In this document: piece by piece, positions 1 through 10,556 of the stretch
How positions within the stretch are numbered: position 1 is the stretch's first letter
How the letters are laid out: each line of letters begins with the position of its first letter
DNA from: Neovahlkampfia damariscottae
Taxonomy: Eukaryota > Heterolobosea > Selenaionea > Neovahlkampfiida > Neovahlkampfiidae
DNA length: 64,000 nt
Assembly (NCBI GenBank): GCA_016618085.1
Contig: JABLTG010000026.1
Span: 83,198 to 147,197, forward strand
Direction: 5' to 3'
Notes under the pieces: generated by a model
Told to the model about the DNA's origin: nothing
Seen by the model: the letters and a program-made list of their open reading frames with translations, nothing else
The model's database searches: none
Translations under genes and position numbers: made by a program

Positions 1-1918
1 CTCTTTCTAATTGTTCGACTCTAAATGCACAAGATAATACTCTATATCCTTTTTTTGCATATTGAATTAAAGATGAATCATAATCATGTGGGATTGATTT
101 TGATTTACAAAATGTTTTCATTTTTTCAGGTGCACCTTTTGAAAATATATATAAACTCTTTTTGTCTTTAACTAAACAACTCATTCTTTGTAATTCAGAA
201 GAGAAATCATATCTTTTTAAAATTGTGTATTCTTCTTCTTTTTGTTCATTTAATGAATTAATTATCATTGTATGATGATCTAATTCTTCATATTTCCAAT
301 TGGTTGATTCAAACATTTTTACTTTTTCATTCTTCAATTTAAATATTTCAACTTACTCTCTAAAGGATCACCTATAAATCTATCATTGATTGTTGAAATA
401 TTATGACATGTTCCCATCAATTTTGTTATTGTTAAATCACTATATTCTAATAAATTTGGTTGTAAAATTGGTCTTTGAAGAATATCATCAAAATAAGGAA
501 CAATTTTAATTAAATCCAATCCATCTTCAGTTAATGTTCCTGTTTTATCAAAACAAATTAAATTTAACATTCCAGCAACATTAATTCTTGGTGGACTAAC
601 ACAAAATATTCTTTTATCTTTCAATCTCAACATTGCAAATGATGTACCACTTGACATTGCAATAGGTAACTCTGGTGGTACAGATATTGTTATAATATCT
701 AATACTTTTTTGACAACTGTTAAAGTTGTTGATCCTAAACGAATAAGAGTTATTGTTGCATAAATCATTCCTAAAAATCCAAGTATGAACATAAATCCAA
801 CAAATTTCAAAGAATCTGTATAAAATTTGAATGTACTTGGTTTTGGATAAATGATTGATAATAGTAATTGTCCTTTTTCAGTTAAAAAACCAGTTCTAAC
901 TACTAAACCAAATGTATCTTTTTTTGTTGTTATTACTTCAGATCCAGAAAATAAAGTTACATTTTTTGATGTTTCTAATGAATAAATTTGTGTTTTTTCT
1001 TTTGGTAAAGATACTTTTACAACTGGAACTGATTCACCTGTTAACATTGATTCATCAACAACACATTGACCTGATAATAAAATTATATCACAAGGTAAAT
1101 GAAAATTCTTTGGTATTTTAATAACATCACCTGGTACTAAATCCATTGTATCTAATTTTTTATCAGAAGGTGTAAAAACTTCATCTGATTTTATTCTTGC
1201 CATTTCTCTTAAATTTATTAAATTTTTTCTTGTTTGTGAAACAGTTGTAATTGCAGATATAAATGAAATGAATATAATACTTGTTGCATAAATCCAATAA
1301 TTATCAAAGTACCAAATGATACATGAAATAATTTGAAAAAAATAAAATGGTGTTAATACTTCATCAAAAAATAATCTTAAAAAACTTTTCATTTCAATAT
1401 CCATTTTATTTTCACCATATATCTCTTTTCTGGTTTTTCTTTCAATACTATCAATTTCTCTTGATGTTTCATGAATTTCAAAATAATTCTTTTTTAAATT
1501 CATTTTTACAGGTAAAAATAAATCATCTTTTTCATTGTAGATTAATTTTGTTTTTCGATATTCAATATATCTTATTTCATTTTGTTTATAAACTTTACAT
1601 AATTCAATTTCAAACGTTAGGTCAGATTCCATCATTATAATTTCTGATTCTTTTGTTTTGGTCATATAGTGAGTCATGTATAAATATAACTTTGGTAACC
1701 ATTGAAAAAACAAGTAAAATAATCCAAAACTGATGATGCAAAAAAAATAAAATATGAAGTCTCCAAATTTAGACTTTTTGTAGCCTTGAACATTCACAAC
1801 TGCCTGAAATAAGTTATAATCATTAAATAGTTTATACGTATGTTCCTTCCAATTTCTGGAATTCAAAGTCAAAGATTGACTCTTTATTGCTTCGTAAAAG
1901 TGATTTTTCGTCGGTCAT
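1..1918 (-). CDS. P5B-type cation/polyamine transporting ATPase (ATP13A2/Ypk9-like), 3' part outside window
   Basis: P-type ATPase of the P5 group, which acts in endo-lysosomal membranes and in ATP13A2 exports polyamines. The protein has an N-terminal membrane hairpin, the actuator TGES motif (LTGESVPV), the P5B-like PPELPIAMS segment in M4 and the phosphorylation loop DKTGTLTEDGLD, then GDPLE. Three exons are visible: 1838-1918, 357-1803 and 1-321, with introns of 34 nt (1804-1837) and 35 nt (322-356). Splicing the second gives GDPLEIKMFESTNW, as expected for the family. I chose the ATG at 1918; the longer frame lacks an upstream ATG. The gene runs off the left edge within the nucleotide-binding region, after about 610 codons. 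ATTGGTC lies about 10 nt upstream of the ATG. P5B rather than P5A is judged from the M4 motif and the ICVSPPRIN-type segment. Confidence 0.93.
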
Positions 1919-2082
1919 TTTGTTTTGACCAATGAAACAACAAGAAAAATGAAAATTGGATTGAATATAATACTATAATAATAACAACAATTATTATCAA
2001 ATTTCACAAATAACTTTTATTTATTCTCCTAACCAATCGGAGAACATTATACAAGGAAAAATAAAAATCAAGCAAAGGCCTG
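1919..2082. promoter_or_regulatory. Bidirectional intergenic promoter with two CCAAT pentamers
   Basis: This 164-nt spacer separates two divergent genes. CCAAT sits at 1929-1933, about 11 nt from the minus-strand ATG (ATTGG in that gene's sense), and again at 2033-2037, 46 nt before the plus-strand ATG. The pentamer recurs at the same place in most genes of the window. Promoter function is inferred from recurrence. Confidence 0.5.
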
Positions 2083-3008
2083 ATGTTTCAATATTTTTCT
2101 AACATGGTTGTCAACCCAGATATTCAAGTTTTGAATATTTCAAAAGGTACCAAAAATGATGAAGATGTCAAAAGTGTTGAATTAGCTCAAAAAGTTAACA
2201 AACAGATTTTAAAACTATTTTCTTCTCATACATCAGAAGACGGTAAAAGTGTAGATTACAAAGGAATTTCAAATAGTAATGAATATAAAGAATTCGTAGA
2301 ATCAACAAAATCACTTCAACACATCAAATTAAGTGAGCTTGATGAAAATGAAAGAAAAGTTTTATTTTTAAATCTTTATAACGCATTGACAATACACTCA
2401 TATGTTGAAAAAGGAATTCCAAAAACATCAACAGAAAAGTTAAATATCATTGCTTCAGTTGGTAAATATATTTTCAATGAAGTCTAACTTTTTATGAAGG
2501 ATATCAAATCGGAAAATTAGTATTCAGTTTGAATGATATGGAACATGGTGTATTGAGAGGAAATAAAAAACCACCAGCATTCTATTTTGTAAATCCATTA
2601 TTTAGTGAAACTGACCCACGAATCAAATACGTTTGTAAGTTAGATCCTAGAGTTCATTTTGCTCTTGTTTGTGGATCTAAAGGATGTCCACCTGTTCGTA
2701 TCTATTCGGAAAAGAATATTGAAAGAGGATTAAACTCTGCTACAGAATTATTCCTTGGTGACCCAAATAACTTTGAAATACAAGAAAAAGTAGTAAGATA
2801 AAAAAGTACCAATAATAATAATATATAGGTGTTTTTATCAAAAATATTTGAATGGTACGCAAAAGATTTCGCTATTGATCAACTTTCATTGTTGAATTGG
2901 ATTTCAAAATATTTAGAAAAAGATCAAAAAGAAAAGTTACAAAATTTAATCAATAACAAGAGTTTTACTATCAAATATAAGACATATGATTGGGATTTAA
3001 ATGCTTAG
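2083..3008 (+). CDS. DUF547 domain protein
   Basis: The protein matches the DUF547 family, whose biochemical role is unclear and which in plants is linked to TERNARY COMPLEX FACTOR MIP1-like proteins. Conserved pieces are LFLNLYNALTIHSYVE, then FSLNDMEHGVLRGN, then DPRVHFALVCGSKGCPP, and a final FEWYAKDF. Exons are 2083-2461, 2500-2792 and 2829-3008; introns are 38 nt (2462-2499, with TCTAAC as a likely branch point) and 36 nt (2793-2828). The first intron was placed so that ASVGYQIGKLVFSL is restored, which fits the family consensus; the unspliced frame hits a stop. About 283 aa. Its stop lies 13 nt from the stop of the convergent gene. Confidence 0.88.
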
Positions 3009-3021
3009 AGAATTAAAAATT

Positions 3022-3651
3022 TTAATTGAAAAAATATTCATCATTGACATTTAAATAATCCACATCTTGTTGATTTTCAAATCCAAAATTATTATATTGT
3101 CCTCCATTGTTTAAAGAATACAAATCAGATGATGGTAATTGATCAAATGAGTTTGAGTAAATATTGTTATCTTTTGGTTGTTGATTGAAATGTGGTTTTG
3201 GAATATCTCTGAATGTATCTTTTGATAAAAAGTCTTTTCCAAATTTATCTGTAATTCTTGAATCTGATGTTTCTTTTTCATCTTTTTGTTTCTTTGTTTC
3301 TTCTTTTTCTTGTTCTCTTTTCTTTTTATCATCAGAAGTTTCACAAATCATTTGATTTTCCCATGAATCACAAACAAGAGATTCTTGTCCATTGTCAAGT
3401 AATACTTTTCTAAAATCTTTACAAATTGGTTGAGTTGAACATTTTTTTGAATTCTTTGTTGTGGTTGAAGTTGTTTTTTGATCTTTTGGAATTTGGATTT
3501 TTGATACAAATTCATCTGATGGCTTTGAAGGATAATCAACCTTTTTTTGTTCCGGAATCTTGAAATCTGGTTTGGTATAAACTCTATCATTTTGTTGACA
3601 AAAACACAGAGAAACAATAAACAATAAAACTACAACTTGTAAAACTTTCAT
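3022..3651 (-). CDS. Secreted low-complexity protein with signal peptide
   Basis: I do not recognise this 209-aa protein. It begins with a clear cleavable signal peptide (hydrophobic VVVLLFIVSLCFC, residues 5-18). A short cysteine-bearing segment follows (residues 69-105, five Cys), then a Lys/Glu/Asp-rich stretch and an Asn/Gln-rich tail with DQLPSSDLYSLNNGG. There is no intron and no membrane anchor. It probably enters the secretory pathway; whether it is secreted or lumenal is unknown. TTTAACCAAC, a near match to the CCAAT element, is about 35 nt upstream. Confidence 0.75.
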   Translation of the reverse strand: MKVLQVVVLLFIVSLCFCQQNDRVYTKPDFKIPEQKKVDYPSKPSDEFVSKIQIPKDQKTTSTTTKNSKKCSTQPICKDFRKVLLDNGQESLVCDSWENQMICETSDDKKKREQEKEETKKQKDEKETSDSRITDKFGKDFLSKDTFRDIPKPHFNQQPKDNNIYSNSFDQLPSSDLYSLNNGGQYNNFGFENQQDVDYLNVNDEYFFN

Positions 3652-3808
3652 ATTATTTTGTTTGAATATTTGATCTATTTTTTGTTGGTTAAATGAAATT
3701 CCAAATCTCTTTATTTGGAGTTTTAGACATCAACTTTTTTTCAGTGCATTATTGTTTCTAATTTGTGGATTAATAACCAATCACTTTGTAGTTTAAAAAC
3801 AAACATAA

Positions 3809-4000
3809 ATGAGTCGATATTACAACCCAAGAGCAAGTTCACCATTCACTTTATTTTTAACAGCTACAATGGCAATTGGTTCTTCTATTTATATATTATG
3901 GCCACTGATACAAAAGAAGTAAATCATTTTCAAAAAAAAAAAAACTAATATATTTCTTAAAAGAAATGAGTCCATTGAAACAAAAGAAAAAGAAGAATAA
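3809..4000 (+). CDS. 48-aa single-pass membrane protein
   Basis: This small gene has two exons, 3809-3918 and 3964-4000, joined across a 45-nt intron (3919-3963, GTAAAT...AAAAG with a CTAAT branch-like site). The joined frame gives 48 aa. Residues 10-33 form one hydrophobic segment (SPFTLFLTATMAIGSSIYIL), flanked by a basic N-terminus (MSRYYNPR) and a charged, Lys/Glu-rich tail. CCAATC at 3777-3782 is 27 nt upstream of the ATG, as in larger genes nearby. Without splicing the frame stops after 37 aa with the same membrane segment. The size suggests a small accessory subunit of a membrane complex, but I cannot name a family. Confidence 0.6.
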
Positions 4001-4007
4001 CAATTTA

Positions 4008-5182
4008 TTAAGAAATGATACATTGTTTTTTTTCATCATCCATAGTTTCACCATCAACACTTTGTATAAAAAATCCTTTTTTTGAAGTTGATTGACCTTG
4101 TTGTTTCATTTTTTCAATTTTATTAAATAAATCATCTTCAAGGTCAATTTCAGATTTTTCTTTTGGAAAAAGATAAAATGGAGAACTGTACAATTGAGAA
4201 AAAGAAGTTTCTAATTTCTTTTTTTCTTTTTGTGATAATTTCAATTCATCATCATTCCAATCAATCTCTCCTAATTTACCTGAAATTGAATATAAATTAT
4301 TGAAGGAATAAGAATCAAATTGAATTTCAACATTCCATGAAAAAATGAATAAATTAGAAAATGAAGTAAATTTTGAATCTGGTTTCATACATTGTTCAGT
4401 TCTATGAAATGTATGAATTAATATTTGAATATCTCTTCTTACCTTTCATGAGATACTGATACAAAATCAGGTCTTGATGAACTTTCTCCGTCATGAAATT
4501 TAATAAATACATTCCATGGTTGTTTTTTTGAATCTTTATATCTTATTCCTAATGCATCCCATAAAATTTCTGAAAAAAAACCTAAATAACAAATCACAAT
4601 GGATTGATGACACAACTATTGAAATTGATATTAAAAATTGATTAAAATTTGAAACTTTGAGTATTTTAATAATTGGGTGTTCTTCACCATAAACTGTTAA
4701 AAAGAAATTTTCAAGTGATTTTTCTTGTTTCACTTCCCAATTTTCATTGAATACATTTGTTGTTATTAATTTTGGCTCATATTTTTCTGGTTTGGGTTTT
4801 GATTCATCAATCAAAATCTCTTCTTTTGTTTGTTTTTTATTTTGTAAATAAAACATCATCAAAGTGTCTTTTATCTTTGTTGAATCAAAAGATGGGTTCA
4901 AAAGAAGTGAAATTGTGTTCAAAAAATGTATCAATTTTGAACTATCAGAATCATCTTCATCAATTTGATATGATTCTATTTTGTTAAAAACAAACTCTTC
5001 CTCTTTCAAAATAGTTCTATTTGACAAAGTGTAAAAAATAATATTTGAAAAATTTACATGTGTGACAAAAGTCTTCCTATATCTTTACAAACTGGTGTTT
5101 TGTTCAAAGGTGATCTCCACATGGTTTTAAAATCTTCTGAGAATTTTTCGCACTCGGCATCAAGTGTTTTTTTTTTGGACAT
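4008..5182 (-). CDS. Unknown protein ending in a CaaX box (CIIS)
   Basis: Four exons (5058-5182, 4656-5016, 4443-4615, 4008-4401) with introns of 41, 40 and 41 nt give a 350-aa protein. I do not recognise the family. Readable blocks are an N-terminal basic stretch, an acidic segment (IDEDDSDSS), a globular-looking middle (EILWDALGIRYKD, WNVFIKFHDGE) and a Lys-rich tail. The last four residues are C-I-I-S, a canonical CaaX box, so the protein is probably farnesylated and membrane-attached. The start was chosen because the ATG at 5182 directly follows a CCAAT (5187-5191 on the opposite strand) and frames join exactly. Its stop is 7 nt from that of the convergent 48-aa gene. Confidence 0.7.
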
Positions 5183-5242
5183 TTTTATTGGTTCGGAAAA
5201 AAACGAAATGTTTTATGAAATAATATTTGAGAGATCTGCACT

Positions 5243-6149
5243 TTATAATCCTTTCAACAATTTCTCTCCTTCTTTGATTATATTTTCATCTAATGGAATT
5301 CTTCCGTGACAGAATTTCTGAAATTCATCAGGTGAAACCAAATTATCTAATAATTGTTTTCCAGTAGACGACCCATTTTCCTTTGCTAATTTATAATATT
5401 TATAAGCTTGTGCTAAATCTTGATTTACATATAAACCCTTCTCGTACCATAATCCCAATATTATTTGATCTTCAGCATCTCCATCATCTGCTGTTTCTTT
5501 GAAAGAATTATATTCATCTTCTGTACATTTTTCGGAAAATAACTTATAATATTTGTAAGCAAGATGATAATTTTGTTCAACTTTTGTTTTTTTTGAATTT
5601 TTAAGACAATCCAATCCACTAAACTTTGGATCCATTTTTATATCATCACTGCCTCGTTCGTATAAATATCCTATTGAATTTAATTTATTGATCAATTTTA
5701 CCTAATAAAAATAATGAAGCAATATCTCCATCAGATATGGCTGATAAGAATAATTTCTCTGCTTCTTTCCAATCACCAATTCTTTTTTCATATTTATCAG
5801 CTAATTGTTGTCTACTCCAAATGTCACCCAGTTGATCACCTTCATAAAAACATTTAAATGCTTCCACTTCGTCTTTCTTTATTCCAAAGCCTAAAAATCG
5901 TTAATACAAAAAAAAATACCTTTATCATAACAATATCCAAGCAAGCCTGTACATAATGGTGAATTTAATTTCCATCCTTCAAGTGAATATTTGTATCCTT
6001 TTGAGTAATCCTTGTTTTTGTTTAAAAAAAATCAAAAAATTTACTTTTGGAAAAGATTTCTTTCCTGTCAAGAAATAAAAAGCACAGAATTCAATAGAAC
6101 CCAAATCACCTTTCACAGCAGAATCTTCCCATTGCTTTACCACTTCCAT
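5243..6149 (-). CDS. Sel1-like repeat protein
   Basis: A 270-aa solenoid protein of Sel1-like (TPR-related) repeats, which mediate protein-protein contacts. Repeat signatures are visible in every exon: AVKGDLGSIEFCAFYFLTG, SPLCTGLLGYCYDKGFGI, GDQLGDIWSRQQLADKYEK, LLGYLYERGSD, and AEDQIILGLWYEKGLYVNQ. Exons are 6045-6149, 5920-6010, 5702-5890 and 5243-5670, with introns of 34, 29 and 31 nt. Exons 3 and 4 join inside a Sel1 repeat (LLG/YLYERG), which supports the splice. Upstream, ATTGGC lies about 20 nt before the ATG. No enzymatic domain is present. Confidence 0.85.
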
Positions 6150-6226
6150 TTTTCTTTTTTCTTTAGCCAATCATTTCCTCCTGGTAATAATCCAATTAAA
6201 TTTTGACAAGTTTCGGTTGTGTTTTC
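6150..6226. promoter_or_regulatory. 77-nt bidirectional promoter with two CCAAT elements
   Basis: This spacer separates the divergent Sel1 gene (ATG 6149, minus) and the Lys-rich secreted protein (ATG 6227, plus). CCAAT occurs at 6167-6171 and 6192-6196, both on the plus strand, so each gene has one copy close to its ATG. Confidence 0.5.
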
Positions 6227-7608
6227 ATGAAAAAGATTTCAACACTTTTCACAATACTATTATTTTTGACATTAATTTATTCAGTCTACTGTAAAAATGA
6301 AGAAAACCACAATGTTGTGATGGTAGATACAATTTAACTAACATTTATTTAACAAAGGTTGACTCGACTGGAAAAGAAAGTGACATTAACATAGTGGGTG
6401 AAAAACATAATGCAACCGTTTCTGATGAGGAACTAGACAAAGCATTTGACGAAAGTGCTGTTGCTGACGAAGATGAAAAAAATGAATCTGGGAAACCAAA
6501 ATCAAAACAAGAATTAAAAGAAGAGGAAATGTTGAAAAATGCAATCAAAGAAATGGAAGAATCAAATAAAAGGACTCAAAAGTTTGTTAATCAAATGAAA
6601 AACAAACAAAAAAATCTACAACCAAAAAAACAAAAAACGACAAAAACAAAACCAAAAGTTATAAAGAAAAACCAAAAACCAAATGTTGTAAAGAAATCAA
6701 ATAAACAAAAGGATGAATTGGATGCTTTGTTGGACGAAGAAATTAATCGAATTAATAAAAAAAAGAAAACATTTCAAAAGAAGAAAAAAGTTGAAAAAAA
6801 ACAATCACCAAAAGACAGTCTAAATGATGTTGAAAAGATGAGAAATAAACTTAATGAACTGAAAAAATCAAATTTAGAGGATGAAGATTTCAAAGAAATG
6901 GAAAAATTTGAAAAGAAAAAACCATCAAAACAAAAAAGTAAAATAAAAAAAAAGCAGATCAAAAAAGAAATTAAAAAATCAAAAAAAGATGAAAACGAAC
7001 TATCTTTTGATGATAATGTTGATATGTCAGAGACAAAAAAATCAAAAAAATTGAAACCTCAAAAATCAGTAAAGAAGAAACCTACAGCAACATCAAAAGT
7101 AAAAAACAAAAAGAACACTTTGATTGAAAATAATGAGGAAAAATCAATGGATGAAATTTTCAAAAATTATCAAAAAACTACAAACGAAAAAAATAAAAAA
7201 ACTGAAAGTGTCACTGTGAAAGATTTGTTATTGGATGAAAAAATCAGTCAGTTATCAAAAGATCAATTGGTTGAAAAGTTTAAAGAATTACAAAAGAATT
7301 CAATTTTAATGAAAGCTAAATTAGATGTTCAACAAAATTTACTTAAATCTACTCAAAAAAAGAACACATTTGACCAATCAATAAATGGACCTGATCATTT
7401 TCCAGGGGATTATGAAGATGGTAAATTTGATGACTCAGACGAAGATTCAAATGAAAAAAAATCGGGAGCACCAGTTCAAAGTGAGCAATTGAAAAATAAC
7501 GAAAAATTAATGCCAACAGAAAAAGATTCAAAGGAAGAAACAGTAAACTCAGAAGAATTATTTAGTGATGAAAATGATGATTTTGATGAAGACGAAGATG
7601 AACCATAA
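6227..7608 (+). CDS. Lys-rich, acidic-tailed protein with signal peptide
   Basis: Exon 1 (6227-6322) encodes a signal peptide (hydrophobic FTILLFLTLIYSVYC); exon 2 (6358-7608) follows a 35-nt intron with a CTAAC branch-like motif. The 448-aa product is dominated by Lys-rich blocks (KKSKK, KPKVIKK, QKKKKVEKK) and coiled-coil-prone segments. The sequence DLLLDEKISQLSKDQLVEKF is a likely helix near residues 305-325. The tail is strongly acidic (SDENDDFDEDEDEP). A signal peptide on so basic a protein is unusual; it may be a lumenal or granule protein. No known domain is visible. CCAAT is 31 nt upstream of the ATG. Confidence 0.75.
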
Positions 7609-7692
7609 AATTTTTGATCATTCTAAATTTGAGTATTGCATTATTCCGAACCAATCAATTTGTTGTTTGAACTGTCTTCTTTTCGAACTGAA

Positions 7693-10525
7693 ATGAAACT
7701 AAAGTTACAATATCAAATAACAATAATATCAACAAAAAACGAAGATACTAAGTCAAACCCGGAGTATTGTGCAGTTTCTTGGAAGAGAGGAAAAAAATTG
7801 TAGGCGAAAAAAAAAAATTAAAAATATTGTTGATAGAAGTGGAACAACAAAAAAACAAACTCCACAGGACGATTCAAGATTAGTTGGTACTAGTTATATA
7901 TTCAACGAAAACTTCACTTTCAACGCTACTTTGGAGTCAAAAATAAGTTTAAAACAAACAACTGAATATAAAACAAAATCGATTGAATTTCATTTGAACG
8001 AAGTTGACTCAAATGAAAAAGTAATAAAAATGCTCGGAACTTGTCATTTTGATTTATCAACTGTTATTTCAACAAGAAAAGAAATTGATTTAGAGTTTAA
8101 AGAAAAAGTTACGAATATTTTTAAAAAGAATAAATTAAACAAGACACTAAAATTTGTGGTAGTTTCAACTCCTTTGGATGAAGAGTAAAATTAACAAATT
8201 TTTTCTAATTCAACCTTTAGAGGAGGTGACTCTTTAATTTCTGATGAAGATGAATCATCTTCTCATTCATATGGTGGACACTCACGTACAAATTCAGAAG
8301 ATCCAAATTTTGAAACTTTTGATCCAACAGCAAGTGAATCAAAATTAAAAGCTTTTACTTCTTTTCAAGCACCAAAAGAATCAAAAAAAATAAGTGATCC
8401 AAAAATTAAAAACGCAACTGTTTCATATAAATCACCAAGAGATTTAAGTCAAATTGATAAATTAAAACAAAATGGAGAACAAAAAAAAAAGAGAGGAAGT
8501 TTACTTTCACAATTTTTTAAACAAAATAATGTTTCATCAAGTATACCTTCTACAGATGATACAGATTTAGATTTGACAAAAGATAATCAAACAATGGAAG
8601 TAACAACAGAAGAAGATAGATCAGAAGATATTAAAACACCTATAATGGAATCAGAATCATTTGAAATAGAAAATGAAAAAGAGGATGCAATGAAAAAACA
8701 AGGAGGATTTAAAAAATCACCTCTTGGAAATTCAAAGAAATTATCATTTGATGAAATTAAAATAACAAAATCATCACCTAATTCACCTCGAGTCATTGCA
8801 CAATCATCTTCACCAAGGGGTGCACCACCAACACAAACAAATGATGACTTGGAAAAGAGTATTCAAAAAAAGAAGACATTTGGATCATTTTTAAAAAGAA
8901 AGAATTCAGAAAATAAAACAGATGTTAATGCATCATTATTGGCTGAAAATTTACAACATGAACAAAAAATTAAAGAATTAGAAAGAGAAAAAGAAAAATT
9001 AAAAAGTGAAATTAAAGATTTAGAATTAGAATTAGAAATATTTCAAAAGAGAATAATTGAATTACAAAGTTTAATTTCAAAAAATCAAACTGATCATCAA
9101 GATAAAGAAATACAAAAAAATTTAAAAGAAAATGAAAAATTAAAAGAAGAATTAGAGTATTTAAAAGAAGAATTAGAAAAATTAGTTACAAATAAGAATG
9201 ATGTTGGTGATGGTGTTGGTGATATTGGTAGTAGTAGTAGTAGTGTTGGTATTGACAATCAAAGTACAAATAATAATGAATTAAATGATCAAATTGAAAT
9301 ATTAAAAAGAAAGAATGAAACATTAAATAAAGAATTAAAAATGAAAATTGAAATGAATTTAAATTTTGAAGAGAATTTAAAAAAATCAAAAGAAATTCAT
9401 CAAAATCAAGAAATCTATTATGAAAAGACAATTAAAGATTTAAAAGAAAATAAAGAAATGATATTAAATCAATTAATGGAAAAAGAATCAGAAATTGAAA
9501 ATATGAAAGATAAATATTTAAAATTAAAAAAACAAAATATAATATTAATTTCAAATTTAGAAAATGCAAATGAAAATGAAACATTTAATTCCAATTATTT
9601 ATCAGAATTTATCTCAGAAAAGAAAATATTAGAAATTGAAATAAAAAATAAAAATAAAGAAATTAAAAATTTAAAGAAAGAAAAAGAAGAAATATTAATT
9701 TTAAATGAAAAACAAGAAGAATCAAATGAAATTTTAAATTCATTATTTTGGGGTTTAATTTGTTCATTATTTTCAGTTATGGCTTATTCATCAAAATCAG
9801 ATGATGAATTAACAAAATTTGGTTTAAAATTTTTTATTATTTTTTCATTTATTACATTTACTGGTATTAAATTTTCAAAGAATGAACCTTTAAAAATTAA
9901 ATCAAATTTAATTCAATTTATTTTTGGAAAATTAAATCTATTGGATAATTTAAACAAATCTATTTTATGGGGTTTTTCTTTAGGATTTTCAATTTTAATT
10001 TTTGATAAATTAATATTTAACATATTTTTAAATATTCCTTATTCAAAATCTTCATTTTTAGCTCAAATATCATTTTCAATGCATCAATCCATTGTTGAAG
10101 AAATTGGAATTAGATTTTTTTCATCTTCATTTTTATTAAAAATATTTGAACATATTCATAAATTCTCAAAATTTGTAATTCAAAATGAAAAGAATTTTCA
10201 AGATTTTCAAATTAGACTTTCGAAATTTATGATCAATTTATTCAAAAAGAAAGAAAATTTAATTTGGTCTTCATTCATTTGTAGCTTTTTGATTTATTTA
10301 TTTTATAAAATACCTGTTGATTTTGATATTATTTCAACTGTTAATCCAAATATGTCAATATTTCTCACATTGATTTCATTGTTGAGAATTATTGGTTTTA
10401 ATTCAGTTATTACATTTTTCTACTCAAAAATGATTGTATCAGATGAAAGTATTGAATTAGTCATTCTGTCTCACTTCTTTTTGAATTTCATTTTATATGC
10501 TTTTGGGGGTTTGAATCAAATTTAA
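7693..10525 (+). CDS. NT-C2 / coiled-coil / CPBP-like membrane protein fusion
   Basis: Exons 7693-7799, 7837-8184 and 8221-10525, with introns of 37 and 36 nt, give 919 aa. Residues 1-150 resemble the N-terminal C2 (NT-C2) domain of EEIG1/EHBP1 proteins (YCAVSWKRG, FNENFTFNATL, LGTCHFDLSTV). A Ser-rich region with KSPRDLS-type sites follows, then a long coiled coil (about 390-655). The C-terminal 260 residues hold about eight hydrophobic segments. These carry VEEIGIRF, matching the EExxxR motif of CPBP (Rce1/Abi) intramembrane proteases, and HFFLN, matching HxxxN. The middle FxxxH motif is not evident, so catalytic activity is doubtful. NT-C2 usually binds lipid or Rab-related partners, so the architecture suggests a tether anchored by a CPBP-like domain. 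CCAAT is at 7651-7655. Confidence 0.8.
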
Positions 10526-10556
10526 AAATAAAAAACTTAAATTGTAAAAAAATATT

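Noticed and set aside
4616-4655. Apparent frame break in the CaaX protein before EILWDALG
   Set aside because: A 40-nt intron beginning GTTTC rejoins the frame exactly and all exons then sum to a multiple of three.
8587-9431. Minus-strand Ser/Phe-rich and Tyr/His-rich open frames
   Set aside because: Shadows of the Glu/Lys-rich coiled-coil coding strand; composition is explained by the opposite frame.
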